A stretch of 64,000 nt of DNA from an uncultured Candidatus Cenarchaeum sp. (GCA_958295735.1 OY282369.1:2456983-2520982), one strand, 5' to 3'. Shown: positions 47,943-57,800, counted from the first letter of the stretch. The notes: generated by a model from the sequence alone, not told the origin. Program-made: numbers and translations.

Positions 47943-49015
47943 GCCCCGGCGCCCGGCCCCGGGGCGAACCGCTCCTCCAGCATGCGCTTCTTCTCGGCCG
48001 CGCGGAACAGCGAGGAGGTCCTTTCCGCGGCCTCGGCGTACGGCCTGCCGAACAGCATCGCCTGGGCGAGCATGTGGTTCTCGGGTATCACTATGCCCGT
48101 CTGGTCGTCGGAATACATGGTCCGGACGGTGTCCCCCGCCGAGGACGTCATGTTGGCGTGGACGTGTATGAGGCCGGTGTCCGCGAAGCTGAACCCCATG
48201 GAATCGGCGAAGCGGCGCACCTCGGCGGTGCCGGTCGCCGTCCACAGGGTGGCCACGCCCGGCTCGTCCCGGTACGTCTCCAGGAACTCCGCGGCGGGGG
48301 GCGCCTCCCCCGAAAAGCGCACGTCCATTATGTGCAGGTGCATCTGCCTGGTGGGCACCTTGACGGCGCGCAGGAACAGCGGCACGGCCCGGCCCATGAA
48401 CGCCTCGACGTCGCGCCCGTGGTGGGGGCTCGCGGCCATCTCTATGGTGTCCTCCACCTCCTTTTCCTGCTCGGCATCCGCCCAGCGGCGCACCAGCGTC
48501 ACGTCGAACCGCGCGAGCCGCCCCCCGTACCTGTCGCGGAGGGGCTGCAGCGCGCGGCCCATCCCCGTGACGTTGCAGCTTCCCACCATCACGTGGCGCC
48601 TGCCCCCCCCCGCCGCCTCGGCGTAGTTGGAGCGCGAGTTGAACAGCAGGTCCGAGACGGCCCCCTCCCCGTGCACGGCCTCGCCGCCCTGGTATATGGC
48701 GGCGACGCCGGCCGGCCCGTACAGGCGCGCCTTGTTCTCGGACCCCTTCCCGCCCGGCGAGGCGTCCACCACCAGGTCGCAGTCCCGCACGGCCTCCCGT
48801 ATGGTACCCGCCACCCCGTCCGCCCCGGCGAACCGGCCCGCGCGGTCCTCGGGCACGTACACGGCGAACCCCCTGGATGCGGCCTCGGCCACCCCGGCGC
48901 CGGGCGACTGCTTGCCCACGCCGACCACGCGGATCTGCGGATCCTCGGCCAGGAACGCCGCTACCCGCCTGCCTATGGATCCGTACCCGTTGACGAAGAC
49001 TGCCTTTCTGCCCAC
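47939..49015 (-). CDS. gap: Glyceraldehyde-3-phosphate dehydrogenase, archaeal type II
   Basis: Interconverts glyceraldehyde 3-phosphate and 1,3-bisphosphoglycerate with NAD(P) (EC 1.2.1.59). In autotrophic archaea it works mostly in gluconeogenesis. The 358-residue length fits. The Rossmann start is AVFVNGYGSIGRRVAAFL, the catalytic cysteine is about residue 147 in VGSCNVTGMGRAL, and the C terminus has TGLIHVHANMTSSAGDTVRTMYSDDQTGIVIPEN, all typical of the archaeal enzyme. GTG 49015 is set by a TATA box 26 bases upstream. The phosphoesterase gene is coupled downstream. Confidence 0.95.
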   Translation of the reverse strand: MGRKAVFVNGYGSIGRRVAAFLAEDPQIRVVGVGKQSPGAGVAEAASRGFAVYVPEDRAGRFAGADGVAGTIREAVRDCDLVVDASPGGKGSENKARLYGPAGVAAIYQGGEAVHGEGAVSDLLFNSRSNYAEAAGGGRRHVMVGSCNVTGMGRALQPLRDRYGGRLARFDVTLVRRWADAEQEKEVEDTIEMAASPHHGRDVEAFMGRAVPLFLRAVKVPTRQMHLHIMDVRFSGEAPPAAEFLETYRDEPGVATLWTATGTAEVRRFADSMGFSFADTGLIHVHANMTSSAGDTVRTMYSDDQTGIVIPENHMLAQAMLFGRPYAEAAERTSSLFRAAEKKRMLEERFAPGPGAGA

Positions 49016-49037
49016 GCGGCCCGCCGGCGCGGCCCAC

Positions 49038-49045
49038 TATTAAAT
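49038..49045 (-). promoter_or_regulatory. TATA box for gap
   Basis: Minus-strand ATTTAATA centred 26 bases before the GTG at 49015. Confidence 0.75.
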
Positions 49046-49076
49046 CCGGGCGGATCGCGGGGCCCGGGCCCGCCGG

Positions 49077-49137
49077 CCGCGGGCGCGAAAACGCATCCGC
49101 CGGTTGGATTCGCGCCTGAAGCGGGGGTTGCCGACCG
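49077..49137 (-). repeat. Interspersed repeat, family B, copy 2
   Basis: The reverse complement of the element at 8105-8167 with high similarity, including CCGCGGGCGCGAAAACGCAT and GCGGGGGTTGCCGACC. The 478-base gap 49016-49493 consists largely of three repeat families; no gene is seen. Confidence 0.7.
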
Positions 49138-49300
49138 CGCGCCCGCGGGGCGCGGGCCCGGGCCCGCCGCGCGCCCGGCCCGCGGGATGTGCCGCATCGC
49201 GCCCGCGCCCCCGCGGCGCCCCGGCGCGCGCGACGGCGCAGGCGCGGCTGCGGGGCAGGCCGCGGACTCGCAGCCCATCCCACGATCGCCCCCGCGGCGG

Positions 49301-49330
49301 GGCGATTTTTCGCGCCTGAAATTTGAGCCG
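49301..49330 (+). repeat. 30-bp interspersed repeat, family C, copy 2
   Basis: GGCGATTTTTCGCGCCTGAA followed by ATTTGAGCCG; see the copy at 45451-45480. Confidence 0.7.
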
Positions 49331-49349
49331 CGGGACGGACCGCGGAGCG

Positions 49350-49436
49350 CGGGCTTGCGTCCACCGTGATCTAGGCGCGGGATCGCGGGGCGGACTGCCG
49401 CCGCCGGGCGCGGCTTCGGTCCGGACGCAAGTCTAC
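49350..49436 (+). repeat. Interspersed repeat, family A, copy 4
   Basis: CGGGCTTGCGTCC to GGACGCAAGTCTAC, ending about 20 bases before the TATA-like box of the next gene, similar to the placement of copy 3. Confidence 0.8.
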
Positions 49437-49455
49437 GCACCGCGGACTCGGGAAG

Positions 49456-49463
49456 AATCATAA
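49456..49463 (+). promoter_or_regulatory. TATA-like box for GHKL gene
   Basis: AATCATAA, centred about 34 bases before GTG 49494, a little farther than usual. Confidence 0.45.
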
Positions 49464-49493
49464 GCGGCGGCGCGGGACGGCGCCCGAAGCGCA

Positions 49494-51470
49494 GTGGCGG
49501 ACGAGCACGAGTACACCATGCAGGTGGGCCTCGACGCGCTCAAGCATCTGGGCATGAGCCTGTACAGCAGCATCCCCGCGGTCCTCGCCGAGGCGGTCGC
49601 CAACGCGTGGGACGCGGATGCGGAGCGCGTCGACATACGCACGGGCCCGGGCGGGACGATCACCATACAGGACGACGGCAGCGGGATGACCGTGGGCGAT
49701 GCCAACGAGAAGTACCTGCGCGCCGGGTACGCGCGCCGGGAAAGGGGGGAGACGAGGACCAGACTCCACGGCAGGCCCGTGATGGGGCGGAAAGGGATAG
49801 GAAAACTGTCGCTGTTCTCGATAGCCAACACCGTCACGGTGCACAGCGTCAAGGACGGCGAGAGCCACGGGTTCGAGATGAGGGTAAAGGACATCGAAAG
49901 CGCGCTGCGCGACAAGGCCCCCGCGTACCACCCCCCGAACGTCGGGGCGGCCGGCGACCTGGCAGCCGGGACGCGCATCACCTTGACGGACATCAAGCCG
50001 AGGACGTTCTGCCCGAAATCGCTGAGGAAGAGGCTCGCGCGCAGGTTCGGCATCATCGGCGGCGCGCACCGGTTCGAAGTCTCGCTCGACGGGACGCGCA
50101 TCACCGCCGAAGACAGGAACTACCACGAAAAACTGCAGTACGTGTGGCTGTTCGGCGAGGACGGCCGCAGCGAGTTCTCCGGGTCGACGTCCAGGACGTT
50201 CCGCCTGGATCCCGAGGTCAAAGTGGACGGAATCACGGAGCGCGTCGGCGGCTGGATAGGGACCGTGGAAAAGCCGAGCCAGCTGGAGGACGACGCCGGC
50301 GGCGGGAGCTTCAACAGGATCGCCGTACTGATCAGGGGAAAAATGGCCCAGGAAGACGTGCCGGGCTCCTTCGAGGGGGGGGCGTACAGCAAGTACGTGG
50401 TCGGGGAGGTATGCGCGGACTTCCTGGACAGGGACGACATGCCGGACATCGCGACGACCGGCAGGCAGCTCATCGTCGAGGACGATCCAAGGTACGTGGC
50501 GCTGAAGGAAAAACTCCGGCGGGACGTCGAGGCCGTGAAGGCGAGGTGGACGGAGGCTAGGAACGAGGAGGGCGCCGGGGCGGCGCTGGAAATGCCGGCG
50601 ATCCGCGAGTGGTTCGACGGCCTGCCCCCGCGCCACAGGAAGCCGGCGGAGAGGATCTTCGGGCGCATCAACGCGCTGTCGCTGGACGGCGACGATACGA
50701 GGAGGCAGCTGTTCGTGAGCGGGATACTGGCGTTCGAGAACCTCAAATTCAGGGACATGCTGGACCGCCTGGACGACATCGACGTCAGCAACCTGGGGGT
50801 CCTGGCGGAGCTGTTCTCGCAGGTCGACGACCTGGAAGCCGACGCGTACTACCAGATCACCAAGAACCGCCTGAGGGTGATGGAAAAATTCGGCGACCTG
50901 CGCGATCAGAACGCGAAGGAAAAAATCATCCAAAAGCACCTGTTCGATCACCTCTGGCTCCTGGATCCCTCCTGGGAGAGGGTCGCCGCCACGGAAGCCA
51001 TGGAATCCGGGATGAAAAAGGCGCTGGACGCCGTGTTCGAGGGGCTAGCCGACGAGGAGAAGCGCGCCAGGCTGGACATCCAGTACAGGACGACCGGGAA
51101 CAAGCACGTCATAATAGAACTGAAGCGCCCGGAAGCGAGCGCGAGCGTGGTGGGATCGCTGCTGCCCCAGATCCAAAAATACTGGAATGCGGCGACCAAT
51201 GTCCTCGAGGAGTCCGGCAGGAATGAGCTCGTCGAAATCGTCTGCGTGCTCGGCAGGCATCCGAAAAGCTGGGAAAATTCGAGGACACGCGCGGCCGAGG
51301 AATCCGCGCTAGGCTCGTTCGGGGCGCGGATAGTGCTGTACGATCAGCTGATCGAGAACGCCCAAAAGGCGTACGCCGACTATGTCGAAAAGCACAAGGA
51401 GATCACGAGGCTGGCGACGCTGATCGGCAGGATATCCAGCGCCGACAGGGGCGCGCTGGGCCCGTCGTGA
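49494..51470 (+). CDS. GHKL ATPase fused to a PD-(D/E)xK-like nuclease
   Basis: A 658-residue protein with an HSP90/MutL-type ATPase at the N terminus. The N box is AEAVANAWDADAE at about 32-44, followed by IQDDGSGMTV (DxGxG) at about 60 and GRKGIGKLSLFSIAN (GxxGxGK) at about 100. A central helical region follows. A C-terminal domain has LDIQYRTTGNKHVIIELKRPE, a D...ExK pattern of PD-(D/E)xK nucleases, near residue 540. ATPase-nuclease fusions of this kind (MORC-like and related) are known or suspected bacterial antiphage proteins; the defence role is inference. It is preceded by three repeat elements. GTG 49494 precedes MADEHEYTMQVG with no better in-frame start. Confidence 0.8.
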   Translation: MADEHEYTMQVGLDALKHLGMSLYSSIPAVLAEAVANAWDADAERVDIRTGPGGTITIQDDGSGMTVGDANEKYLRAGYARRERGETRTRLHGRPVMGRKGIGKLSLFSIANTVTVHSVKDGESHGFEMRVKDIESALRDKAPAYHPPNVGAAGDLAAGTRITLTDIKPRTFCPKSLRKRLARRFGIIGGAHRFEVSLDGTRITAEDRNYHEKLQYVWLFGEDGRSEFSGSTSRTFRLDPEVKVDGITERVGGWIGTVEKPSQLEDDAGGGSFNRIAVLIRGKMAQEDVPGSFEGGAYSKYVVGEVCADFLDRDDMPDIATTGRQLIVEDDPRYVALKEKLRRDVEAVKARWTEARNEEGAGAALEMPAIREWFDGLPPRHRKPAERIFGRINALSLDGDDTRRQLFVSGILAFENLKFRDMLDRLDDIDVSNLGVLAELFSQVDDLEADAYYQITKNRLRVMEKFGDLRDQNAKEKIIQKHLFDHLWLLDPSWERVAATEAMESGMKKALDAVFEGLADEEKRARLDIQYRTTGNKHVIIELKRPEASASVVGSLLPQIQKYWNAATNVLEESGRNELVEIVCVLGRHPKSWENSRTRAAEESALGSFGARIVLYDQLIENAQKAYADYVEKHKEITRLATLIGRISSADRGALGPS

Positions 51471-52163
51471 GCGGGACGGCATCGGGGCGCGGCGGCCGAA
51501 AAAATCCCCGAAAGCCCGGAAGCGGGGGCCGGATGCCCCCGCTCGGCGCGCGATCCCGCGCCGGGCCCGGCCGCCCTCCCGCCGCGCGCCCCTTGGCCGG
51601 GACGCGGAGCCGGGCGCGCGCCCCTTGGCCGGGACGCGGAGCCGGGCGCGCGCCCCTTGGCCGGGACGCGGAGCCGGGCGCGCGCCCCGCGGCCGCCCCC
51701 GCCTTGCCCGTCCCGCGGAACGCCGCGCCGCGGGGCGCGCCTTGGCCCGGCCGCCGCCCCGAGGGGCATCGGGGCCTGCCGCGGCGGCCGCGGCCTCCTG
51801 CGGGCCGGTGAAGGACGCGGAAGCGGACGGCGGGCATCGGGGCCTGCCGCGGCGGCCGGCGGCCTCCCCGCACCGCGCTGCCGAGGGCGCGGGGAGGAAC
51901 CGGCGGGCCGCCCCCCCATTCCCCCGGCCCTCCGGGGCCGCCGCTCCCCGGCCGGCACGCCCGCGGCCGCCTACTGGAGCGGCACGCGGGCGGGGCCGGG
52001 GGATGCGGACTTTGCCCGCCGCCGCGCCGCGCCGCAGCGCCCCGCGGCGGGGGCGGGCGAGGCGCGCCGGGCCGCGCGGGGCCGGCCGCCGCGCGGGGCC
52101 GCCCCCGGCCCGCCGCGCATCCCCGGCCCCGGCCGCGCGGGGCCGCCGCCGCGGCCGGCCCGT
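51471..52163 (+). other. Gene-free repetitive spacer before giant gene 2
   Basis: Very GC-rich, with no credible gene. It contains three 32-bp tandem copies starting at 51589, 51621 and 51653 (CCCCTTGGCCGGGACGCGGA...) and a 26-bp duplication (GGGCATCGGGGCCTGCCGCG...) at about 51765 and 51832. Confidence 0.6.
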
Positions 52164-52172
52164 ATGGGCAAG

Positions 52173-52180
52173 TTTATTTA
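52173..52180 (+). promoter_or_regulatory. TATA box of giant gene 2
   Basis: TTTATTTA, the only AT-rich patch here. Transcription should start near 52203, so translation probably begins at TTG 52213 rather than at ATG 52164, which lies before the box. Confidence 0.6.
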
Positions 52181-52268
52181 CCGGCGCGGCGCAACGCGGG
52201 CGTGTTGCGGGGTTGCTGATTCCGTCGGCGGGGAACGCGCGGCCCCCGCTCCCGGCCGCGCGCCGATC

Positions 52269-52282
52269 GGGGGGGGGGGGGG
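52269..52282 (+). repeat. 14-G tract near start of giant gene 2
   Basis: Sits between promoter-proximal start and signal peptide, the same place as the 15-G tract of giant gene 1. Confidence 0.95.
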
Positions 52283-52822
52283 CGGTAGCGCGCCCGCACC
52301 CCGCGCAAGGACGGGGAGGCCTTCCACGCGGGGGCGCCGCGCGTTGCGCGTAGCCGCGCTGATCCCCGCCGCGGCCCTCGTCGTCGCGGCCTGCATGGCC
52401 GCGGCGCCGCACGCGCACGCGGACGGCGGCCGGGCGGCGGTGGAGATCGCCGCCGGGGCGGCCTCCCCCACGGCCCTGCGGGACGTGCCGTTCGGCATGA
52501 CGTTCGACAGGCCCGTGGACTCCTCTACACTTGACGCATCGGACGTGGAGGCCTCGTCGGGCAAGGTGCGGGACCTGCGCGCGGCGCGGCAGCTCGCGTT
52601 TTTCCCCGGCCCCGCCCCGGGCGAGGGCCGGTTCGGCTCCCCGGCCGGGGTGGCCGTCGACGGCTCCACCGGCGCCATATACGTGGCCGACAGGAACGGC
52701 CACCGCGTGCACGCGTTCGACCGCAAGTACACACTTACCTCCCCCCCCCCTCCCGCCGCGACTTGGCCGCCCGGGCGGGCCCGCGCGCCGCGCAAGCTTA
52801 GGCTGGCCTAAGGGTAGATTTG

Positions 52823-52828
52823 TATAAT
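52823..52828 (+). promoter_or_regulatory. TATA box of transposase
   Basis: TATAAT centred 27 bases before ATG 52853, inside the element. Confidence 0.6.
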
Positions 52829-52852
52829 TGTGGCGAGTTTGGGCCTGCCGGC

Positions 52853-54583
52853 ATGGCGGAATCCGGGGTGGCGCTGCTGCGCAAGGAACTGGCGGCCGCG
52901 TTGGAAAAGATCGCCGGGCTGGAAGCCGAGGCCGCGGAGCGGGCGGCCGAGATCGCGATGCTGAAGGCCAAGTCCACGGAGCAGGCGCTGCTGCGCAAGG
53001 AACTTGCGGCCTCGCTCGAAAAGATCGCCGGGCTGGAAGCCGAGGCCGCGGAGCGGGCGGCCGAGATCGCGATGCTGAAGGCCAAGTCCACGGAGCAGGC
53101 GCTGCTGCGCAAGGAACTGGCGGCCGCGTTGGAAAAGATCGCCGGGCTGGAAGCCGAGAACTCCGGGCTGAAGGCCAAGGCCGCCGAGCAGGCGGTCAGG
53201 CTTGCCGTGTGCGACGGCCCGAACGCGCCCTCGTCGTCCCTCACCACGTACGGCCCCCGGCGGAACGCCTGGCGCAAGGAGCGGGGCTACAAGGGGAGCG
53301 ACGGGGCCGGGAGCGACGGCAAGCCCGCTCCGGACGGCGGCGCCCCGCGCAAGATGGGCCCGCCCCAAGGGCACAAGGGCGTCTCGCACTGCAACAAGCC
53401 CGAGTTCACCATGAAGTGCGGGATCCTGACGTGCCCCGTGTGCTGCGGCCCCCTGGAGAAGTTCGACAGGTGGCGAAAGCTGGTCAACGACTTCGATCAG
53501 TTCTGGCGCGTGGTCACCGCGATGATCGAGGTGGAGACGGGCTGGTGCGGCAAGTGCGAGAAGTACTACGAGGCCCAGGCGCCGTTTCCGAAGGGCACCT
53601 CGTGCGGCCCGAGGGCGCTCGGCCTCATAATGGCGCTGTTCGAGATGGGCTGCACGGACGCGAGGATCGCCGGCTTTATCGAGTCCACGTTCTACTTCCG
53701 CATCTCGGAGGCGGCCGTGGCGAAGGCCAGGAGGGCCATGGCGGGCGCGTCAAAGAAGCAGCTGGAGGACATCAAGTGGGCGTTCCGCGAGAGCATGTTC
53801 GTGCACATGGACGAGACCGGGTTCAAGATCGGCGTGCTGGGCAAGACCGGCTACGTCTGGGTGGCCGTCGTGGGCAACGCCGTGTGGGTGCACTTCGCGC
53901 CCACCCGGGGGGCGGCGGTCCTGAGGGAGCACTTCGGCTGGCTGTCCCGCAGGGCGGTGGTGGCCGACGGGCTGCCGGCGTACCGCGCGTGGTTCCAGCA
54001 TCTGCAGAGATGCTGCAGGCACCTGCTCGCCAAGGGCGAGGCCGTCGCCGTGGACGGCGACCCGGGGGACGAGGCGAGGCACGACTGGATGCAGGGGTAC
54101 TACCACAAGATACACGGCATCAAGACGCTGGCGCCGTTCACCGTGACGTACCTGGCCAAGGAGTTCCACGACGCCGTGTCGGCGTACCCCGACGGCAAGC
54201 TGAAGACGCACCTCGCCAACGCCGAGCCGCACGTGCTCACGTTCATGGGATTCCGCGGCATGCCGCCCCACAACAACCCCGCCGAGCTCGCCATACGCGA
54301 CCTCATAGTGACGCAGCGCAATGCGCACCACAAGATCTCCACGCCGGAGGGGCGCAAGACGTTCTCCGAGCTGGTCACGATCGGGGGCACCGCCCGCATG
54401 AACGGCATGTTCCCGGGCAGGGCCTTCACCGAGATCGCCCGCAATCGCGACTGGAAAATGTTCGACCCCGGCCCGTGGGCCGGGCCCGACTGGTGCGTCT
54501 TCGATGACCCCGCATCCGGGCTGGTGCGCCCGCCCGGCTCCGCGGCGGGGCGGGCGCCGGCTCCGGCAGCGGCGTCCGCCTGA
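52853..54583 (+). CDS. IS66-family transposase (DDE)
   Basis: A 576-residue transposase. The N terminus is a leucine-zipper coiled coil made of three 38-residue repeats (ALLRKELAAALEKIAGLEAE type, 114 bp each, at 52871, 52985 and 53099). A cysteine-rich zinc-binding-like region follows (CPVCCGPLE, CGKCEKYY). The catalytic triad appears as D320 in HMDETGFKIG, D372 in VVADGLPAYRAW and E478 in NNPAELAIRDLIVTQRN. It moves the element by cutting and joining at the terminal repeats. ATG 52853 is set by the TATA box; the whole frame is intact, so it may be active. Confidence 0.93.
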   Translation: MAESGVALLRKELAAALEKIAGLEAEAAERAAEIAMLKAKSTEQALLRKELAASLEKIAGLEAEAAERAAEIAMLKAKSTEQALLRKELAAALEKIAGLEAENSGLKAKAAEQAVRLAVCDGPNAPSSSLTTYGPRRNAWRKERGYKGSDGAGSDGKPAPDGGAPRKMGPPQGHKGVSHCNKPEFTMKCGILTCPVCCGPLEKFDRWRKLVNDFDQFWRVVTAMIEVETGWCGKCEKYYEAQAPFPKGTSCGPRALGLIMALFEMGCTDARIAGFIESTFYFRISEAAVAKARRAMAGASKKQLEDIKWAFRESMFVHMDETGFKIGVLGKTGYVWVAVVGNAVWVHFAPTRGAAVLREHFGWLSRRAVVADGLPAYRAWFQHLQRCCRHLLAKGEAVAVDGDPGDEARHDWMQGYYHKIHGIKTLAPFTVTYLAKEFHDAVSAYPDGKLKTHLANAEPHVLTFMGFRGMPPHNNPAELAIRDLIVTQRNAHHKISTPEGRKTFSELVTIGGTARMNGMFPGRAFTEIARNRDWKMFDPGPWAGPDWCVFDDPASGLVRPPGSAAGRAPAPAAASA

Positions 54584-54692
54584 CCGGCCCCAGCGGATCT
54601 GCCGGGCGCGCGCGGGCGGCGTCAGCCCGCGTCAGGCATCGGGACGGAGCGCCGTACCGGGGCGGCCGCGCGCCGAAAATGCCCCGAACCCT

Positions 54693-54828
54693 GCCGCGAT
54701 CGCGCGGCGCGCGCCGATCGGGGCAGCCCGGGCGCGCGGGGGGCGGCGCCCGCCCGCCGAAGGATCCCCGCTCCGGCCGCGATCGCGCGGCGCGCGCCGA
54801 TCGGGGCAGCCCGGGCGCGCGGGGGGCG
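54693..54828 (+). repeat. 53-bp direct repeat inside the insertion element
   Basis: GCCGCGATCGCGCGGCGCGC... occurs at 54693-54745 and 54776-54828, between the transposase stop and the right end. The 54584-54834 stretch has no gene. Confidence 0.85.
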
Positions 54829-57800
54829 CCGGGAGGGGGGGGGGAGGTAAGTGTGTACGACCGCAACGGGACGCACGTCGCGGCGTTCGGCGGCAACGGC
54901 TCGGCCGACGGCCGGCTCAGCCTCCCGCACGGCGTGGCGGTCGGCCCCGGCGGCGCCATATACGTGGCCGACACGGGAAACCACCGCGTGCAGGCGTTCA
55001 ACCCCGACTTCACGCACAACGCGACGATCGGGGGCCCCGGCTCGGCCGGCGGCCGGTTCAACCTCCCGCACGGCGTCGCCGTGGGCCCCGCCGGGACGAT
55101 ATACGTGGCCGACTCGGGAAACGACCGCGTGCAGGCCCTGGACCGGGCCGGGAAATACACCGGGGCGCTCCCCGGCGGGTTCGACGACCCGGCCGGCGTC
55201 GCCGTGGGCCCCGCCGGGACGATATACGTGGCCGACACCGGAAACGGCCGCGTGCTGGCGTTCAACCCCGACCATACCCGCAACGCGACGCTCGGCGGCC
55301 CGCTGAGCCTCCCGTACGGCGTCGCCGCGGGCCCCTCGGGGACCGTATACGTGGCCGACACCGGAAACGGCCGCGTGCTGGAGTTCGGCCCTGACGGGAC
55401 GCGCGTCGCGGCGCACGCCGGCGGCCTGCTCGAGGCCCCGGCCGGCATCGCCGCGGGCCCCTCCGGGACCGTATACGTGGCCGACCGGGCCAGCGGCCTC
55501 GTCCTGGCATCCGGCGCCGCGTACTCGTTCGTGGTGGCGGATCCGGCCGACGGGCACGACCTCGCGGTGTGGCTGCCGGCCGGCCGCGTGGCGGACGCGG
55601 CCGGAAGCGCGAACGCGGAGTCCAATACCGCGGTGGTGGGGATAGACAGGACCGCCCCCGCCCCCAGCGTGACGTCCGCGCGCCCCGACCCGGCCGCCCC
55701 CGCCGCCGTCCGGCTCACGGTGGAGTTCGGCGAGCCCGTCACGGGATTCGAGCCGGGCGACATATCGCTCACGAACGACACCGCGCACGGCGGCGTGGAG
55801 GACTTTTCGGGCGGCGGCGCCTCGTACTCGTTCGCGGTGTCGCCCACGGCCGCCGGGACCATGCTGGTGGACATTCCCGCGAACGCGGCGCGCGATGCGG
55901 CCGGAAACGGCAACGTCGCGGCGGAGCAGTTCTCCGTAACGCGCGGCGGCGCGGCGCCGGCCCCGGCCGTCGCGTCCGCGCAGGACGGCCCGACCAACGC
56001 CGCGCCGATCGGCTTCACGGTGGAGTTCGGCGTGGACGTCACGGGGTTCGGGCCGGAGGACGTCGTCCTGTCGGGCGCCGCCGCCCGCAACGGCGTGTCC
56101 GACTTCGCGGGAGCCGGCGCCAACTACGCGTTCGCCGTCAAGCCGTCCGGGGACGGCGCCATACTGGTCGACATTCCCGCGGGGGCGGCGCGGAACGGCC
56201 TCGGCGTCAACAGCACCGCGGCGGAGCGGTTCTCCATCATATACGACGGCACGGCCCCGGTCCCGGCGATCGCCACGGCGGCGCGGGGCCCCACCGGCCT
56301 GCGGGCCGTGCCGTTCGCCGTGCAGTTCGGCGAGCCCGTAAACGCCTCGACCCTGGCCGCATCGGACGTTGAGGCCTCCTCGGGCGAGGCGCGGAACCTG
56401 CGGTTCGCGCCGCAGCACGCCGCCACCTTCGGCGGCCCCGGCCCGGCCGACGGCCGGTTCGACGAGCCGCACGGCATCGCGGTCGACGGCGCCGGGAACG
56501 TCTACGTGGCCGACACGGACAACCACCGCGTCCAGGTGTTCGACTCCTCGCGGGACCACGTTGCCTCCTTCGGCTCTTACGGCTCGGCCGACGGCCAGTT
56601 CCACGGCCCGCTAGGCATCGCGGTCGACGGCGCCGGGAACGTCTACGTGGCCGACTTCGGCCGCGTCCAGGTGTTCGACTCCTCTTGGGACCACGTGGCC
56701 ACCTTCGGCTCGCTCGGCAGCGGCGACGGCCAGTTCCGCGACCCGTACGGCATCGCGGTCGACGGCTCCGGGAACGCGTACGTGGTCGACATGGGCACCG
56801 ACCGCGTCCAGGTCTTCGACTCCTCCCGGAACCATTCTGCCACCTTCGGCTCGCTCGGCAGCGGCGACGGCCAGTTCCGCGACCCGTACGGCATCGCGGT
56901 CGACGGCTCCGGCAACGTGTACGTGACCGGCACGGAGAACCACCGCGTCCAGGTCTTCGACTCCTCCCTGAACCACGTGGCCTCCTTCGGCTCGTACGGC
57001 TCGGCCGACGGCCAGTTCGACGACCCGAACGGCATCGCGGTCGATGCCTCGGGGAACGTGTACGTGGCAGACATGGGCAACGACCGCGTCCAGGTGTTCG
57101 ATTCCTCTTGGGACCACGTGGCCTCCTTCGGCTCGTTCGGCGGCGGCGACGGCCAGTTCGACGGCCCGAACGGCATCGCGGTCGATGCCTCGGGGAACGT
57201 CTACGTGGTCGACATGGACAACAACCGCGTCCAGGCGTTCGACATGGCGTACGCCTTCGACGTGGCGGATCCGGCCGCCGGGAAGAACCTCACGGTGCGG
57301 ATGCCGGCCGGCCGCGTGGCGGACGCGGCCGGGAACACGAACGCGGAATCCAACACGGCGGGCATCCGCGTGGCCGGGGCGGCCCCGGCCCCGGCCCCGG
57401 CAGTGTCGTCGGCGCAGCCCAGCCCGACCAACGCCCCCGCGATCGGCTTCGCGGTGGAGTTTGCGGGGAACGTCACCGGGTTCGCGGCGGACGACATCGC
57501 GCTGTCGGGGACGGCCGGCCACGGCGCCGCCGCCAACTTTTCCGGGTCGGGCGCCTCGTACTCGTTCGGCGTCGCGCCCATGTCGGACGGGACCATACTG
57601 GTCGACATACCGGCGGGCGCGGCGCGGGACATGGCGGGCAGGAACAGCACCGCGGCGGAGCGGTTCTCCATCATATACGACGGCACGCCGCCGGTGCCGA
57701 ACGTGACGGCCGCGCGGGAGGGCCCGGCCGGCGCCGCGACGATCGTGTTCGCGGTGGAGTTCGGCGAGAACGTCACCGGGTTTACCCCGGGGGACCTCGA

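Larger units (their letters stand above)
52164..52726 (+). pseudogene. Giant gene 2, 5' part (split by IS66-type element)
   Basis: Paralogue of giant gene 1. After the 14-G tract (52269-52282) it has a basic hydrophobic signal (RRALRVAALIPAAALVVAAC) with a lipobox-like VAAC, then HAHADGG and an Ig-like domain (TALRDVPFGMTFDRPVDSSTLDASDVEASSGKVRDLRAA), closely parallel to giant 1, and the first NHL repeat, ending at HAFDR. The frame is open from ATG 52164. From the TTG at 52213, which fits the TATA box better, the tract shifts the frame and one more G (15, as in giant 1) would be needed. The coding sequence is interrupted at 52727 by the insertion element and resumes at 54859. Confidence 0.8.
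52727..54858 (+). mobile_element. Complete IS66-family insertion sequence
   Basis: A 2132-bp element. Both ends carry the same 29-bp inverted repeat: GTACACACTTACCT, ten C, TCCCG. It is flanked by an 8-bp direct repeat GACCGCAA (52719-52726 and 54859-54866), the duplication size typical of IS66. Removing the element and one repeat restores the reading frame HAFDR-NGTHVAAFGG of the giant gene, which proves insertion into an intact gene. It carries one transposase gene and none of the IS66 accessory genes (TnpA, TnpB). Confidence 0.95.

Noticed and set aside
50375-50382. 8-G run inside the GHKL gene as another phase switch
   Set aside because: The gene is intact across it and runs of 7-8 G are expected at this base composition, so it gives no independent support.
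52808-53389. Minus-strand frame inside the insertion element
   Set aside because: Opposite the repeated coiled coil of the transposase; it is a mirror of that repeat.
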